From: Candolleomyces eurysporus
Taxonomy: Eukaryota > Basidiomycota > Agaricomycetes > Agaricales > Psathyrellaceae
DNA length: 64,000 bases
Direction: 5' to 3'
NCBI GenBank assembly: GCA_027579435.1
Contig: JANBPK010000750.1
Coordinates: forward strand, 124,001 to 188,000
Shown here: positions 24,601 through 35,964 of the stretch, in pieces
Layout: each line of letters starts with the position of its first letter
Position numbering within the stretch: position 1 is the first letter of the stretch
The notes under the pieces: model-generated
Database searches by the model: none
The model's input: only the letters and a program-made list of their open reading frames with translations
Told to the model about the DNA's origin: nothing
Program-made: the position numbers and the translations under genes

Positions 24601-27600
24601 AGNGACTGAACATCGCGGCCTCGAGCCCTACCTGCAGGCAAGACAGATTTTAGTCGCCGGCGAGTCTGTATGTAAGGCAACGGACCAGTGGATCTTGTCG
24701 CTCAGGTTATACCGTAATCGTAACGGGCCTTGACCTGCGTCTATTCAAGTTGCCGTAGCCGACCACCGAAGCTGCATGCGCCAAGTTTATTGGGGTGTCC
24801 TTCGATGATAACCGGTTTGCCTATAGACAGTAGTAAGTGCAGGTTTTCGAGGGTGCACAGACGGTAATTGAGATTGAAGGGTGTACGTATGGCTGAAGCA
24901 TGTAGTACGAATGGAATGATGAGATCCAAACTTCAGAAGTTACTGGCCTACAGATCGACGACCCTATCGGAAACCTTCGCCGCGCTGGCAGGCCACACCA
25001 CCACAGTTCTTCAAGGGAACTCATGCCTACAGTAGGCATCCAAGTAATTGTCATACGTATCATGGGAGAAACAATGAAACAGCTTCTCACCTTCGCACTC
25101 TTTTGTCTTGTACCAAAGTCCGACAAAACTCAGCNCTCCCAGACAAAAAGCTGAGTGCGAGCGCTGTTAGCACGTAGCGCGCGAGCGTGACCNACAATCA
25201 ANGGTCAAATTCAGAAACTTCGGATATTGAGCTGCAATTGTCTGATCAAATTGAGAAACCTCGGTTTCATGACCGTCTCAAAGCCTTTCCAGAAGAAATT
25301 CATACCGTAAGAGCGGGGCACCTTTCTGAAGGTGCAGTTGCTTTTTCACTAGCCGGAACGGTCCGTCCATTTGAATAGACTAACGGAGATTGAGCTGCAG
25401 AGCTAAGTGCTGCAGCAGATTACCATTGTATGCATGAAAATTGACCGGAAAATAAAGAGGGTTGTGAGCATCCCTAGGGAGATTTGGTGGCGTTGTTGAT
25501 TGTACGTGCTATTGTCCCACTAATTGATATTGATGTGTACGAGTCAATGTACAACAGTTTTGTGGCCACAACTGGAAGGAGTTGACTTGCCGCATGCTAT
25601 TGTCTTGCGGTGTGGCAAAGCAATTTGTATAGAGTCGGTCAGTGCACACAACGATACAGCCCTGTTGTGTATCAGGTCCATGTTGGAAGGTTGTTTTCTC
25701 TGATCCTTCTCTGACGGACGACCTGGTTTGACCTACAGAGCCACGTTCCTGCAGTTCTGAATTGTAGTGGGTAAACCAGTCTAGCTCGAGTCAACTGCGA
25801 ATGTAGATATGAGTTGGCAGTGCCTGTGGATATCCCAGCACGACGAGTTTATGATGTAACAAGTACTTGGAAGATCTTCGCATTCAGGATCAGCCCCACT
25901 CTCTTGCGTAGGTTTTCGGAACTCAACCTTGATTGAGTACATGTTCAAGCATTATCTCGAGTATGATGCAATGAAGTGGCATTGAGGATGTTGAAGGGAA
26001 GTGACATCCTTGCAAGACGAAATCAATGCGAGTGATGGCAAAGCGATGATGTCACATACCTGGTCAACATGACGTTGAGACTTAACGATCAGCTCTGCCC
26101 ATATTCAGACTCGCACAGGTGAACAGCAGAAGGTCAAAAAGCCGTGCTGTTTCTTCCAAATCTGAGCATTAGCATTGAGCCAACGGCAGTCGCCCCGACT
26201 CGGAGAGTCAGCCTCTGCCTCCGAGAGAAGGTAGCAGAAAAAGCAAGTGAATGAAAGCAGCATAAACACGTTCCGCCTCGTGCTCGCGCTACGCACCCTA
26301 TCGTCATCCGCTTTTTTGGGCCACCTTGGGAAAACGNGCAGGAGCAGTCAATGGAGCTGCGAATATCAATGAAAGAAGCTGGTATCGTCCAAAAACAATC
26401 CACGGAGACTTGAGAACAAAGCAGTATGCCCTTTGCCCTCACGCAGCCACGATTGCGGGCCACCATCGATATCGATATGAAAACCACTTTGATAAAACTG
26501 TTGGCACATCTCATCCAAAGCGCTTAGATCCATTGAGTTGTGAGGGATGGCCTTAATTTCTGCAATAAGATTATGGAAATGTCAACAATTTGCTAGTGNN
26601 GAAAGAGGCTTCCAATCAAATTAGAACGAACACACCCACACGCTGAACAGCAGGTTACGCCACGAAATGGAATCCTATCCGGGGATGGAAAGAGGGTAGA
26701 GTATTCAGAAAATTTGAACGGCACGTTCAAGTCCCAATCCAAGAATAAGCGAGCTAATGATGGTTTGCACTGGAATGAAGGTTTGAAGAACGAACTAACA
26801 CCCTTTCCTCAACGTCGGCTTCAGAGGCCGATGACGAGACTCATGGTCCGGCCATGAGCAACATTCCTCCCGGGTGTGCTCAGTGACAGGGTGAACGATG
26901 AGTGGAAGTTTCGCTGAGCCCTGACCTAGAATCTGCGCCGCAGCTAGTATGAATCGCCATGCCNAGGGTCTGCCTAGAGGCCAGAAGCGCCAGGCAGTGA
27001 TATCGGACCCTCTATCCGGAATCCGCACCTTCATGGTAGAGGGTGCCAAAATCAGTGAGATTTGGGGCTCAGTGAAGATAAATTNCGATGTCCAAGGAGG
27101 AGGAGGATTGAGACTATTGCCAGGTCACCAGGCGGACCGGCGTCCCCCTTCAAGTTGATAGCCGCATCGGGCATCACGACTCGGTGACATCAGCCTGACG
27201 TCATTGAACGAGGCCAATTCTCGTTCCTTGGCCTTTGAGCATCGACATACGTTAACTGGCGAGTGCTGAGAACTGAAGGTTCTAGATTCTAAGGCACTGT
27301 TAATTCTAATGACAGAGCCTCTACTGCTTTCACTGGGAAAACTACAAAAATCGCCCTCTCTTCATCACCAGACTTCATGAGTCCCTTCCCCGCATTCCGT
27401 TCCTCGGGAATTGTGATCAATGTGATGATGGAATAGCCGTACAAGATTGGCTATGCAGATGCAAATGACCAATGGAAATCGCGATCCGAGCATTGCACCG
27501 ACCAACTGCACTCTCGGCGAATCGAGACTCGAAGCTCCCACCCCAGTGAGGAGTCGGAGGACGGGCCTCCGCACGACCCGACCTCAGGCTCGGAGATAAG

Positions 27601-30600
27601 GCAGGAGCAAGGGGTTCCACTTGTAAGTCATCGGAGTATGTCTCAGCCTGCATCATAACAGAGTCACCCCTTCCCCGCATTGCTCGGAGCCAAATTTCCA
27701 ATAAGTGGTCACGAACCTATCTTCCATTGCTTTTAGCTGCGTCCTGATCGATACTAAGGAGGGTCGAAAAACGAGCCAGTTCACCCTGTAAAATGTCCTC
27801 ATCGCAAATAGGAAAGCTAAAGAAGCCCACTTCGAGCCCCCAGAAGGTTTGCTGACCCAGAGCCACGCTACGAGGTCGCAAAGGCCTGAAGAAGGATTGG
27901 ATGAACGACAAATGTTCCGGATAGCCGCTATCGATGAAGATAGCACAATGTAACGCTCTCAGGACGCCGCTGATTGGGCCATTGTTGAAATGAAGTGGGA
28001 TGGTCCTGTAGCTACTAGGATGCTATCGATTGCAAGATAAAGTCAAATTAAATGTGTTGAATTGGTGGCTAGAGCATGTTGGGAACTCGTGCCCTCGAAG
28101 CAGTTAAAAGAACGACCTTCCTTCACGAGAAAAGACCTAATGAGTGTGGCACGCAGGAGAGAAATACATTGAGAAGCTCGGGATGGAACTTATCCTGGTA
28201 CTCGACCATGTCAAGCAGTTTCCATACAGATCTTATGCTCAACCCTTCTGACCAGATTCAACTCTTAAACGTTCCATTCCCTTGCCTTTCTATCGGTCCC
28301 TTCGATAGAAGTTATGACCCGAGACGAACAGTGCGGATTATCTGCCTATCGTGGATCAGGATTTAGGAGGGCGACATCTACCAGGAATACCGGTCAGAAG
28401 AAACCTTCGAAGTTAGTTCTTGCGATGAGACAGACCAATCGTAAGCGGTTTGCTCGAGATACCTAATCGAAGAAACACCGAGCAAACACCGGAGGGGATA
28501 ACTGTCTACTGGCGCTTACGGTCCGCTCCAATTGATCCTACTCGACATTGATAGTGCCTTGCTTATTTCTCCACACCAATAGGCGAGTTTGATTGACAAG
28601 TTATGCCATCGAAAGACTCCGATATATTCCTTCCACTTTGAACAGCGACTCGAGCTTTCAGAGACAAGCGAAGTTACGCCGACTCGGAAGCGCTTCAGTT
28701 CGTTAACTCAACGACTGATGTTCCACTGACGTGGAGCTTGAGAACTCGTTTATTCCAGTCTCCTGGAAGATTCTTCCTATGGGTGCAATTTGCGCTCCCG
28801 TATCTATATTCTACCCACCAATATGTGGGATACCTCGGAGACGCTGTAATTGTCCCCGAGTGCGTACGGATGTATCTTAGGATGCCTTGCCCATGAAGCA
28901 AGCCACTGACCACGAGACTAAAACTCGAGGGACTTGCGAGCCGTTTAGATACAGCTCGTTCAGGAATTTGAGCGTGGGCGGTTCGATCTAGCTCATGAAA
29001 GTTCGCCTTCGGGTTGGAGACAGGTCGAAACACTTGCCAATGCGACAGAGGAACCTTTTGGAGCCTGCAGAGTAGGGCATGGTATTCTCTTCACACTGAA
29101 ACACGTCCTGCGCGAGACACGGAAGTGATAACTCAATTCAGAGCGCCAAGAAATGGAATAACGATCAAGTAATTTAGGAATTGCAAGGGATTCGGATGAG
29201 CCAGGGTAACACTGACATGACAATCTGAAACGGGGACAAATTCTATTGGGGCTGCAGGGGGACCAACGACAAGGCAATACGTTGCTTCTGATAAGAGAAT
29301 GAGTTCCTGTGCCAACGGGCAACAAGGAGGTCTAGGACAGCTTTCCCGGAATTCGGAGAAGAAGCGGAGGTATAGCTGTGTATGGTTGTGGGCGCCTCGG
29401 TGGCTGTGATCAAAAAAGTGACAAGCGAGGACGTAGACTACGAGTAGTGGAAAAGGGGCCAAAGGGTACAGAGACTCGAATGACCCGATAGAAAGTGAAA
29501 CTAATACGAACCCCTTCACGCCCATGAGAAGAACTAGACCGGGTTCCCAGAATTTGGGCTCATTTGAAACAAGGAAGGATGAGGCATGGGTTGAGGTGAA
29601 TTCGAATGGTGACAGCAAACTGAATGAACAGGCCCCGACTTGAGCACAGATCGTTTACTGTAGAAGGGTTCGATGACGATTGACCAGGCAAAAACAACGA
29701 TGTGGCGTTATTCCAGGGAGAGTTGAGATCAGTGGCCGGTTTCTTCGCTCTCCTGTATTTGTCGAGTTGTCAATGCAGGACAAACGGGTGTTCACAAGGG
29801 TCCTCTTGACGGCGACTGATGGCTAACAACGTACATATTGCAAACGTGAGCTTGAGAGGTATACGGTGAAAAGACCGTTGCCTGTTGGTAAAGACGTGGA
29901 GCATCTCATATCTCGATATTAAATCTTAACTCACCGATTCATTGGGTAGTAGAAGGTTGACGCGTCTCACATGCCCACGTTTTGAATGGGAGATTCTATA
30001 GAGGTCCGTCAGTATCGACGCATGCAAAGGATTCAAGCCAGCCCACTTGCCTGAGTAGGAAGTTTGAATTAGTGAATGGGTCCTTCGATCATCCAACTCT
30101 ATGTGTTGTTGAACCCAGGAAAGACGATAGATTCAACGTGCAACCCTCGAGTTCTGGGTGAAGCCTGACCATTTCCGAATGCAGGGGATCACAAAAGAGA
30201 CATCCGACCCAGCCAACATCAGCGGGATATGGCAAGTGTGGATAGAGCCGAAGAGCAAGATAAGGAAACTGCCGGACGGGACAAAGGCTCAGGGCTGATG
30301 ACTTCATTAGACCTACTCAGCCGGTCGAGAAGATTAAGAACATCAACCTGTAAATTAGATTGTCAGCACACAAGCTCGTTGTATTCGGCAGACCTACGAT
30401 TGATAAGGAAAGATGACAAGACGACGGGCTCGTGCAATGTAATCCGCTCGACCATTTTCCCGATCCGGTTGCACTGCGTAGGTCCCAGGGACTATGCATT
30501 GAGGAAACAACGTTCGGGGGTCCAAAAGATCTGAGCATGCGGCAAGTTTGGTCACTGTCAGGCCAAAACATATCAGATACAGAGGCTCCAAGACACAGAA

Positions 30601-32241
30601 TATGTCAGGAATCTTACGTTCTCGGAATCGTCCTTGCAGGGAGGGTGAACCGGCTATCCAAGCCCAGTACCGGCGAGGGACAAGGACCGGTGTACTTGTT
30701 AGCCACAAATAGATAATCGGACCACTTGCACATCAAGTTCGTAAGTCAGTGATAATCTTTCAGGGTCACTTCGGGCCCAGCCTGCGTCGCATCGTGGTAT
30801 CGGCGTGTTGCTATGGCGGAAGCCAAGGGTTAGGGTAACTCGTCAAGGGTCCTTTGCTCAGGGTTGACCGCCATCTGCTCCGGGTGGTGTGAAAGATCCA
30901 TAAAAGGAGGTGGCTGGAACATATCCTGCCTGGCGCTTTAATTTCGCTTGCTTTAATTTAAGGTTCACGGTGGTGACGGACATTAAGGCTCTGCAGAGAT
31001 ATGCGGTCGTGATGCGTGCTGCTGGAGACACAGGCAATCCGCTGTGTGAGAAAGAAATGGCAGGTCCCTTTGATTGTCAAATGTAAACGATGCGCCTGGT
31101 TGACAAGAACAAAAGACTAGTCTGGCAGACACCCTTCCATATCTATTGAAAGGAACGCTGAAACTCTTCGGAATGGCGGGTCCGCAGACTACATCACGCA
31201 TGAGGCGCCGTGAGTTCCAGAGCTGCCCCTCAGAACAGGTCCGAATTCCGAGTTCCCCAGAGCGGCATTCATCAATCCTGGAGACAGTGCAATATGACGC
31301 TGCAGGTGGAGTGAAGACCAGAATCACAATTTCACGAAAGCCATAGTGCCCTCGGAATAGGAGGAAAGCCAGAGAGTCACATTGTCAAGCACATAGTTTG
31401 GTCGCCGAGCACAACACAGTTCCGGCTGCACATGATTCAGCCCACCGTCTGTCACCTGTCTATAGTTGGCCGCTGACAGTGGACCAAGGAAAGCCGGTAT
31501 TTCAGCCTAAGAGGCCGCAGGGCATGAGTGTGCTCTCTAGGTGGATGAGGAGGCACGAGGCAGAGGCGGATGACCGCACATTGGTCGAGAAAAACAAATG
31601 GCACGATTTTGCAGTGAACGTTCGGAAGACAAACGAAAATGCACGGCGCGAGGCTTACCACGCTTTGATGTGACTTCCTGAAAAGGACATTCATCAGTTG
31701 TTGGGGGGCGCCTAAGACTGCGTTCACGAACCCCAATTAGCCTCGCGTTGGCGGGAATATTCTTGGTTACAAAGAGAAGGAGGAGAAACAAACCGCGGTT
31801 ACACTGGTTCAATAGCGGTTCAGCTTCTGTCAGTGAGGCAAATGCATGGCTTCCAGTGAGGTAAATTTGAACCGCCTTCCGTCGCCCAATTGTCAGATGA
31901 CCCAATGACAGACAAAGCAAGGCAAAACGGTGTGTATTCATAGACATCGTGAAATGGGGTTGGCTCTAAGAGGCTGTTCTAAGGGGGGGCCATGCAGTCG
32001 GACGGGCAATCCCTGCTAAACTTTGCGCGGGGACCGCAACTGAGGGCGCCTGGCACTGGGACTCTGCGTAGTAATCGGATTCACAAAATATCGTTCCCTG
32101 GCTCACCGAGCCTCGATGCAGTCACCGATCCCGTCGTCGAGATGATCTCTATCTTTTCCCAGTCTGTCCCTCGCTGAGGTTTCGCCACATCATGCCTAAA
32201 AATGGATCAGTGGACAGCCACGCAGGAGAAAATGCGGAACC
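21652..32241. other. long gene-poor stretch
   Basis: About 10.6 kb without a supportable gene on either strand. Frames here are mostly under 130 codons, many lack an ATG, and neighbouring frames cannot be joined through splice sites into a recognisable product. No transposase, reverse transcriptase or integrase motif was seen. The first few hundred bases hold the 3' flank of the gene at 20748-21651. One short plus-strand frame at 31524-31673 (50 codons incl. stop, rich in Arg and Glu) is the least unlikely but is not supported. Confidence 0.45.
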
Positions 32242-34706
32242 TCACTTGGAACGTAGGTGCTTCAGTAGGTCGTCCGACGAGTGAAGCTTACAGATAGGCA
32301 TAGGCGGGCACCGCTTGCAAATCTTATTCATTGCTGGTGCCAGCATATAGACGAAAGGCCTCCTCTGTCTGAACCTAGCAGACGGGTAACGATTGTCAAA
32401 GCGGATGACATCTTGATGCGGAATCACATTTGAGATAGAATGGCTGGCAAGATGATTACTGAGAGCTTGGACTCGCAGGGGAAGAAAGAAAACAAATACC
32501 GTTGCTTGACATGTCGAACTGCAGCTGGAAGAGATGATCCTTCGTGTTCATGGCGTGCACAATGGGCGCATCCCCAAAGGCCCGCGACTGGGAGATACGA
32601 CAGCTTCTCGTGGTCTTTCACAAACTGAGTTGCTTCAACTCCCAAGCGCGCCCAGGAGACGTCTCGGTGTTCCTCATCGTCCCCCTGCTGTAAAGCGTGC
32701 GTTATCTACAAAACAAAACACGGTACGTAGTCAGCATTTTCCAATACCGGTGCACTTAAAGGAGCGCCTCGTCTACTCACGCATTCTGTCCACGTATACG
32801 CTTTTTTGCCATGAATACCTTTTCGGTGCTCAACAGAATAGCTACAGCTTTCACAAAAGAAGCGTAGGTTGAGTTCATCCATCTGCTGGGCCGTAGTCGT
32901 ATTCGGGTCCAGTCCTAGTCTCTCCATCATAGCAACCGCCACATCCCGTCCCCTTTTCGAGAATTCGAAAGCCAGGTGCCTGTTCGATTTGGGATGGCAC
33001 ATATGCGTGATACATTTGTCCCACCCAGTGATAGCAGCTCCGGTACGCCATCGTTCGTCCAGAAGTTGGCATTGAGTACAAACAAGCACCTGCTTAGCAA
33101 GGCGGAGGTTCACTTCCCCTCCGTCCGGGGCCTCTTCGTATTCGAGGCACAGTTTGGTTAAACTGGCTCGACGAGCCTTGATCCAGTCGTTCGCCGTAGT
33201 ACGGATAATTTCCTGAGCCTCGTTCTCGGGAAACTTCACGACATAATCGATGTCTTGACCTATGTAGAGCTGGAAACGTAGGGCTTTCATGAGTTCGTCG
33301 GTCGGAGGGCATTGTAACCATTCCCGAGGGGCCAGGCTGGACCGGTAAACATCGCATAGGTATCTGACCTCCCACGCGCGGTTTCTCTTTAGTCGTACCT
33401 GTGCACGACGGCGAACCGTCTCGATAAGGTACGGCTTGTGAAAGCGGAACTCTACTGGCAATTAATACAGAGTATTGAAAGGTACGAAAACTCCGTACCC
33501 TTTCGTGTCATCCGTTGAGTCGCTAGTGCCTGGAAATGGTGACTCCATTCGTGTTCAGCTGAGGCAGTGATGTCTTCAGCAGAGTATCCCAGGTTCATGA
33601 TACGTTTGCGACACCTAACATCATCAATGGGAATTCCCTACAGAGAGCGATTGATATACCTTTCTAGGCAAGCCTTAATACGCTCGCGGTGTTCTGTCTG
33701 CAAGTCGGTCAGGATATCGACCACCCAATGCAATGTGACCATCGTATGCTTGAGGAGAAATCAGCAATCTGGAGAATCGAAAAAANGGGGGTCTGGTAGT
33801 ACCTCGTTTGTGGAAGTGATCCTTTCTATTCGTTCCTGTCTCCATTCGAGTAGTTCTTTGCGCTCGGCCTTGGCAGAGTCACTAGTCTTTGCTTCAGCTT
33901 CTAGTCCGAGCTCCTTGATTACCAGGGGTGCACATTGTTGGACATGTTCACGCAGAAATCGCTTCTCTGCTCTTCTGTCGCTCGTGCGTGGACGCAATTG
34001 CAAAGTAACTTTGGGTCATGGGCGTTAGCAAACATTTATTCATCACTTGGGAAACTTACCTAGTCGACAACGGCTTTGACAGACTGTTTTCAGTTTCCTG
34101 TATATTCGTTTTGGTTCCGGATGTGACGAGAACATTTCGATAATATCTTGCTTTGAAAGAAAGTGCTTGTCCTAGATGCGGCTCAACCATCTGCTACAGA
34201 CGGGGAGAATTTCGACGTACCGTGCACGGATGGCAGAAATGCTTGTATAGGGCTATGTCTGGCTGTGCACCGAATCGACCGCAATCCTAGGAACACATCA
34301 GCTTGCCGTAAATGAAACGAACGGATTTAAATGGACCCACCTCACACTGCACTGGGCCGAACATAAGTGCGGCCCATTGAGGTTCTTTCAATGCCGGAGG
34401 ACAGGGCGGAAACTGTCTGATTTGAGCAAAGGCTCTCCTCCATAGGCCAGAGGACGCGGAAGACGACAGCAGATGTTGATAAGTCCGACAGGTTAATGAC
34501 ACATGGTACAAGTCGATGGCATCTGCATGAGAAAAAATCTGTAAGATTGCATTTTAGGGAACCCGTTTATTAAATCATGATAATGTTTGGGCGCTCACCT
34601 CAAATTTCAATTCAAGCGGTAGATCCGCGAACCGATCCAAAGGACCTTGGATAATGGGGGTATCTCGAGACGACATTCGAAGGCGTCGCAAGAGAAAGCC
34701 TTTCAT
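32242..34706 (-). CDS. F-box protein B with paired-cysteine motifs
   Basis: Probable SCF substrate adaptor and paralogue of F-box protein A. The start is either the ATG at 34706 or at 34676 (MSSRDTPIIQG); I used the first. The F-box reads FADLPLELKFE, an intron (34539-34598), then IFSHADAIDLYHVSLTCR and later LWRRAF. Introns at 34287-34340, 34172-34220 and 34009-34059 join a zinc-type segment (CEDCGRFG, then HFCHPCT) to a downstream helical region. A further 45-nt intron near 33.6 kb joins ACLER to CRKRIMNLGYS. The long exon 33.46-32.78 kb carries EWLQCPP, a CTQC pair and a FFCESC pair. WGCAHC and a final CKRC complete the set of cysteine pairs, which probably bind zinc. It seems intact. It is divergent from NAA20, 409 bp away. 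Confidence 0.83.
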
Positions 34707-35115
34707 AAAGTTAGCTGACGGGCCCTTCGTTTACTTCAGCCCTCTCGAAATGCAACAAATGCGACGAACCTTGGAGTAAAGACCGTTTATATCCTTGCCA
34801 ATATGGCGCCAGCAACGACCACCTCGTCCACCATATATCCTCGAGGTCGGAGTCTTCTGCTTCAGCGAAAGGGAGCTTTCCAACTGGGGCGTCTTCTGGG
34901 CAGGCCGTCGTCTCTGCCATGGTGGACGGTCACGAGAGGATGGAGAGGACTGGCCGCAGTGGCAACGGCGACGGAGCCATAGTAGCAATCAGCGTCATTC
35001 GCTCCGCCGGGCCGCTCCAGCCGCCAACATGTCCATCCGTTCCCGGAACGCGTTCGCTGTCCCTTGCACCTCACGCTCATCGTCCCCAGCCACCCAAAGC
35101 CTCAATAACCTCAAG
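34707..35115. promoter_or_regulatory. bidirectional promoter region between F-box B and NAA20
   Basis: 409 bp separate the two divergent start codons, so both promoters must lie here or within the 5' ends. An upstream ATG at 35029 is in frame with NAA20 (see the NAA20 entry), and a minus-strand frame of 69 codons from 34920 is probably leader sequence. No clear TATA box. Confidence 0.5.
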
Positions 35116-35882
35116 ATGAGCGCCCTTCGACCATTCAGAGCCTCTGATATGTTCAAGTTCAACAATATGTACGTCCAAAGCGAATATCTACCACACAATC
35201 ATCCATTGACGAGCCACCAGCAACTTGGATATTTGGACAGAAACTGTACGACGATTTCTGATACAGGATCAGCCAGACTCACAGAAAATGACAATAGTAC
35301 GGAATTGGCTTCTATTTGAGCTATTTGGCACGATGGCCAGACCTATGCAGCGTCCAAGAAGCACCGAGTGGTCGCATGATGGGCTATGGTGCGCCTCACA
35401 CATCCCCAATCCCATACCCTCTCTAACCTCCAAGCTTACAGTCATCGGGAAGGCCGAGGGATCAAACACAGAATGGCATGGACACGTCACAGCACTCACT
35501 GTAGCCCCAGAATACCGCAGATTAGGCCTTGCAGGCAAGATGATGGTACTCCTCGAAACCGTATCGGATGAGGTCTACAAGGGCTACTTTGTCGACCTAT
35601 ACGTCCGATGCGCAAATAATATCGCGATAAACATGTACGAAGGGTTTGGCTACAGTGTCTATCGACGAGTACGAGAGTACTACGGAAGCCTTGGTACTGG
35701 GAAGGGAGGAAGAGACGAGGAAGATGCTTTCGGTGAGATTTTAGCCAACTACGATCTTGGAAGCAACTCATGTTTTCCTTCCTTTCCTAGATATGCGAAA
35801 ACCATTATCAAGAGATACTTCACGACGGTCAATTCGACCAAACGGACGGGATATGATTGTCTCCGCGCATGACGTATCATAA
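35116..35882 (+). CDS. NAA20: N-terminal acetyltransferase B catalytic subunit
   Basis: Acetylates nascent proteins starting Met-Asp/Glu/Asn/Gln on ribosomes, together with NAA25. Five exons (35116-35168, 35221-35245, 35298-35388, 35442-35732, 35791-35882) total 552 nt and 183 residues, the usual size. The joined product reads MSALRPFRASDMFKFNNINLD, then WTETYGIGFYLSYLARWPDL, then MGYVIGKAEGS and WHGHVTALTVAPEYRRLGLA. The last of these is the acetyl-CoA-binding motif A of the GNAT fold. It continues with FVDLYVR and GYSVYRRVREYY, typical of the family. The C-terminus DMRKPLSRDTSRRSI is conserved in the family and is obtained only when the 58-nt intron at 35733-35790 is removed. Its neighbour IML1 is convergent, 82 bp away. 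Confidence 0.95.
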
Positions 35883-35964
35883 TACATGGGATCTCTAAAA
35901 GTACAACATCGAACTATTCGATTAGATTGCTCTACAGATTAATAGCACATACTACTTCCCCCAC

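Noticed and set aside
25204..25265. two imperfect copies of a CAAATT...AGAAAC...TCGG element
   Set aside because: Only two copies with several differences; not enough for a repeat call.
29133..29618. 161-codon hydrophobic minus-strand frame
   Set aside because: It begins with TTG, has no upstream exon with plausible splice signals and resembles no known family.
30826..30838. GGGTTAGGGT, telomere-like
   Set aside because: Only about one and a half repeats; an interstitial telomere tract would need more.
31524..31673. 50-codon (incl. stop) Arg/Glu-rich plus-strand frame
   Set aside because: Too short and isolated, with no promoter, homology or splice partner.
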